This document shows positions 4,995 through 5,433 of a stretch of DNA of 5,433 bases, piece after piece. The notes under the pieces are model-generated. The model saw only the letters and a program-made list of their open reading frames with translations, did not search any database and had not been told where the DNA came from. Where the stretch lies: positions 1 through 5,433 of the forward strand of contig JBBDSH010000061.1 of assembly GCA_040905045.1 (NCBI GenBank), written 5' to 3'. Each line of letters begins with the position of its first letter. Positions within the stretch are counted from its first letter, which is position 1. Both the position numbers and the translations under genes were made by a program. The DNA is from JBBDSH01 sp040905045. GTDB taxonomy: Bacteria; Pseudomonadota; Gammaproteobacteria; Eutrophobiales; Eutrophobiaceae.

Positions 4995-5433
4995 CTAGTT
5001 CCCGACCGCGTCCTGGGCGATGGGGATGTGGCCGTGGCCACCCGGCAAGGGCGGCCCGTTCGGGTAAAAGATCGAGGCCGGGTTCTCCTGCAGGAAGCGG
5101 GCGGCGAGGCGGCCGATGGGCTGCGTGGGTCGTTCCCCGGCGCCGTAACGGAACGGCACCACCTCGCGAAAGGCCTGCCAGGCCGCCGTCGGCGCCGCCC
5201 CGAACTCACGCTGCGGGTCCTGCAGCTTGCGCAGGTCCATCCAGAAGCTGGCGGTCATCAGTTCCTGCCCTATCAGGTCATACATGTGTTCTAAGGCCAG
5301 GTTCAGATTGTGGATTTTCAGCCGCGTTTGCGCCTGGATGTCGGCGACGGCATGCAAGCCGACGCTGAAGCCTTCCGGGGAGATGGGCTTGGAGACGTTC
5401 TGCACGTCCTGCCACAGCCCGGCGGCGGCGGAG
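4995..5433 (-). CDS. Second aromatic amino acid lyase homologue, C-terminal fragment
   Basis: This frame is open from the right edge (first full codon at 5430-5432) to TAG at 4995-4997, giving 145 residues. It is a paralogue of the next gene. It carries the PAL-like QDV near its visible start, then a helical region (ELMTASFWMDLRKLQ) and FGAAPTAAW, which is identical in both proteins. Over the 38 residues from that E-L to the P-F/P-W pair, I count 23 identities with the downstream protein. The C-terminal tail differs: it ends with a Pro/Gly/His-rich stretch (NGPPLPGGHGHIP). The region that would hold the MIO triad and the N-terminus lies outside the window, so it cannot be said whether this copy is catalytically canonical or exported. 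It is separated from the downstream lyase by 94 bases and probably co-transcribed with it. Confidence 0.85.
   Translation of the reverse strand, partial: SAAAGLWQDVQNVSKPISPEGFSVGLHAVADIQAQTRLKIHNLNLALEHMYDLIGQELMTASFWMDLRKLQDPQREFGAAPTAAWQAFREVVPFRYGAGERPTQPIGRLAARFLQENPASIFYPNGPPLPGGHGHIPIAQDAVGN

Overview
The window is 5.4 kb of GC-rich bacterial DNA. The protein style (a COG4798-type methyltransferase, a divergent Amt ammonium transporter, Sec signal peptides, strong GGAGG ribosome binding sites) suggests a Gram-negative proteobacterium, perhaps a gammaproteobacterium. That placement rests on general resemblance only and is tentative.

Layout from left to right. Positions 1-299 (+) hold the C-terminal end of a probable SAM-dependent methyltransferase. 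Positions 412-855 (-) hold a small conserved protein of unknown function, best started at a TTG codon with a good ribosome binding site. Positions 1014-1253 (-) encode a 79-residue single-span membrane protein, which follows directly on an Amt/MEP/Rh-type ammonium transporter at 1266-2702 (-). A 344-base intergenic region (2703-3046) carries a strong stem-loop terminator, a perfect inverted repeat, a short palindrome and a hairpin that begins at a stop codon. Positions 3047-4900 (-) encode a 617-residue exported protein of the aromatic amino acid ammonia-lyase fold (HAL/PAL/TAL family). A second, tandem member of the same family enters from the right edge (4995-5433, -); only its C-terminal 145 residues are visible.

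The most notable point is the complete lyase. It has a signal peptide and keeps many landmark motifs of the HAL/PAL family (YG.N.G, an N in the N-G-T region, QDP..R, EINS..NNP, NF..TP, QDV). The Ala-Ser-Gly triad that normally cyclises into the MIO electrophile is absent: the segment reads G-T-D-G-L-G-D-L-A, one residue short and with no Ser. A tyrosine normally found in the QD..Y..R active-site segment is Glu. The frame is intact and the rest of the fold looks conserved, so this is better read as a divergent exported subfamily than as a decaying gene.

On the minus strand the order is lyase (partial), lyase, terminator, ammonium transporter, small membrane protein, then the unknown 147-residue protein. 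A possible working model is that the exported lyase-like proteins act on an amine or amino acid in the periplasm, and the transporter with its small partner recovers the released ammonium. This is inference from neighbourhood and family membership. The terminator between lyase and transporter suggests two adjacent transcription units rather than one operon.
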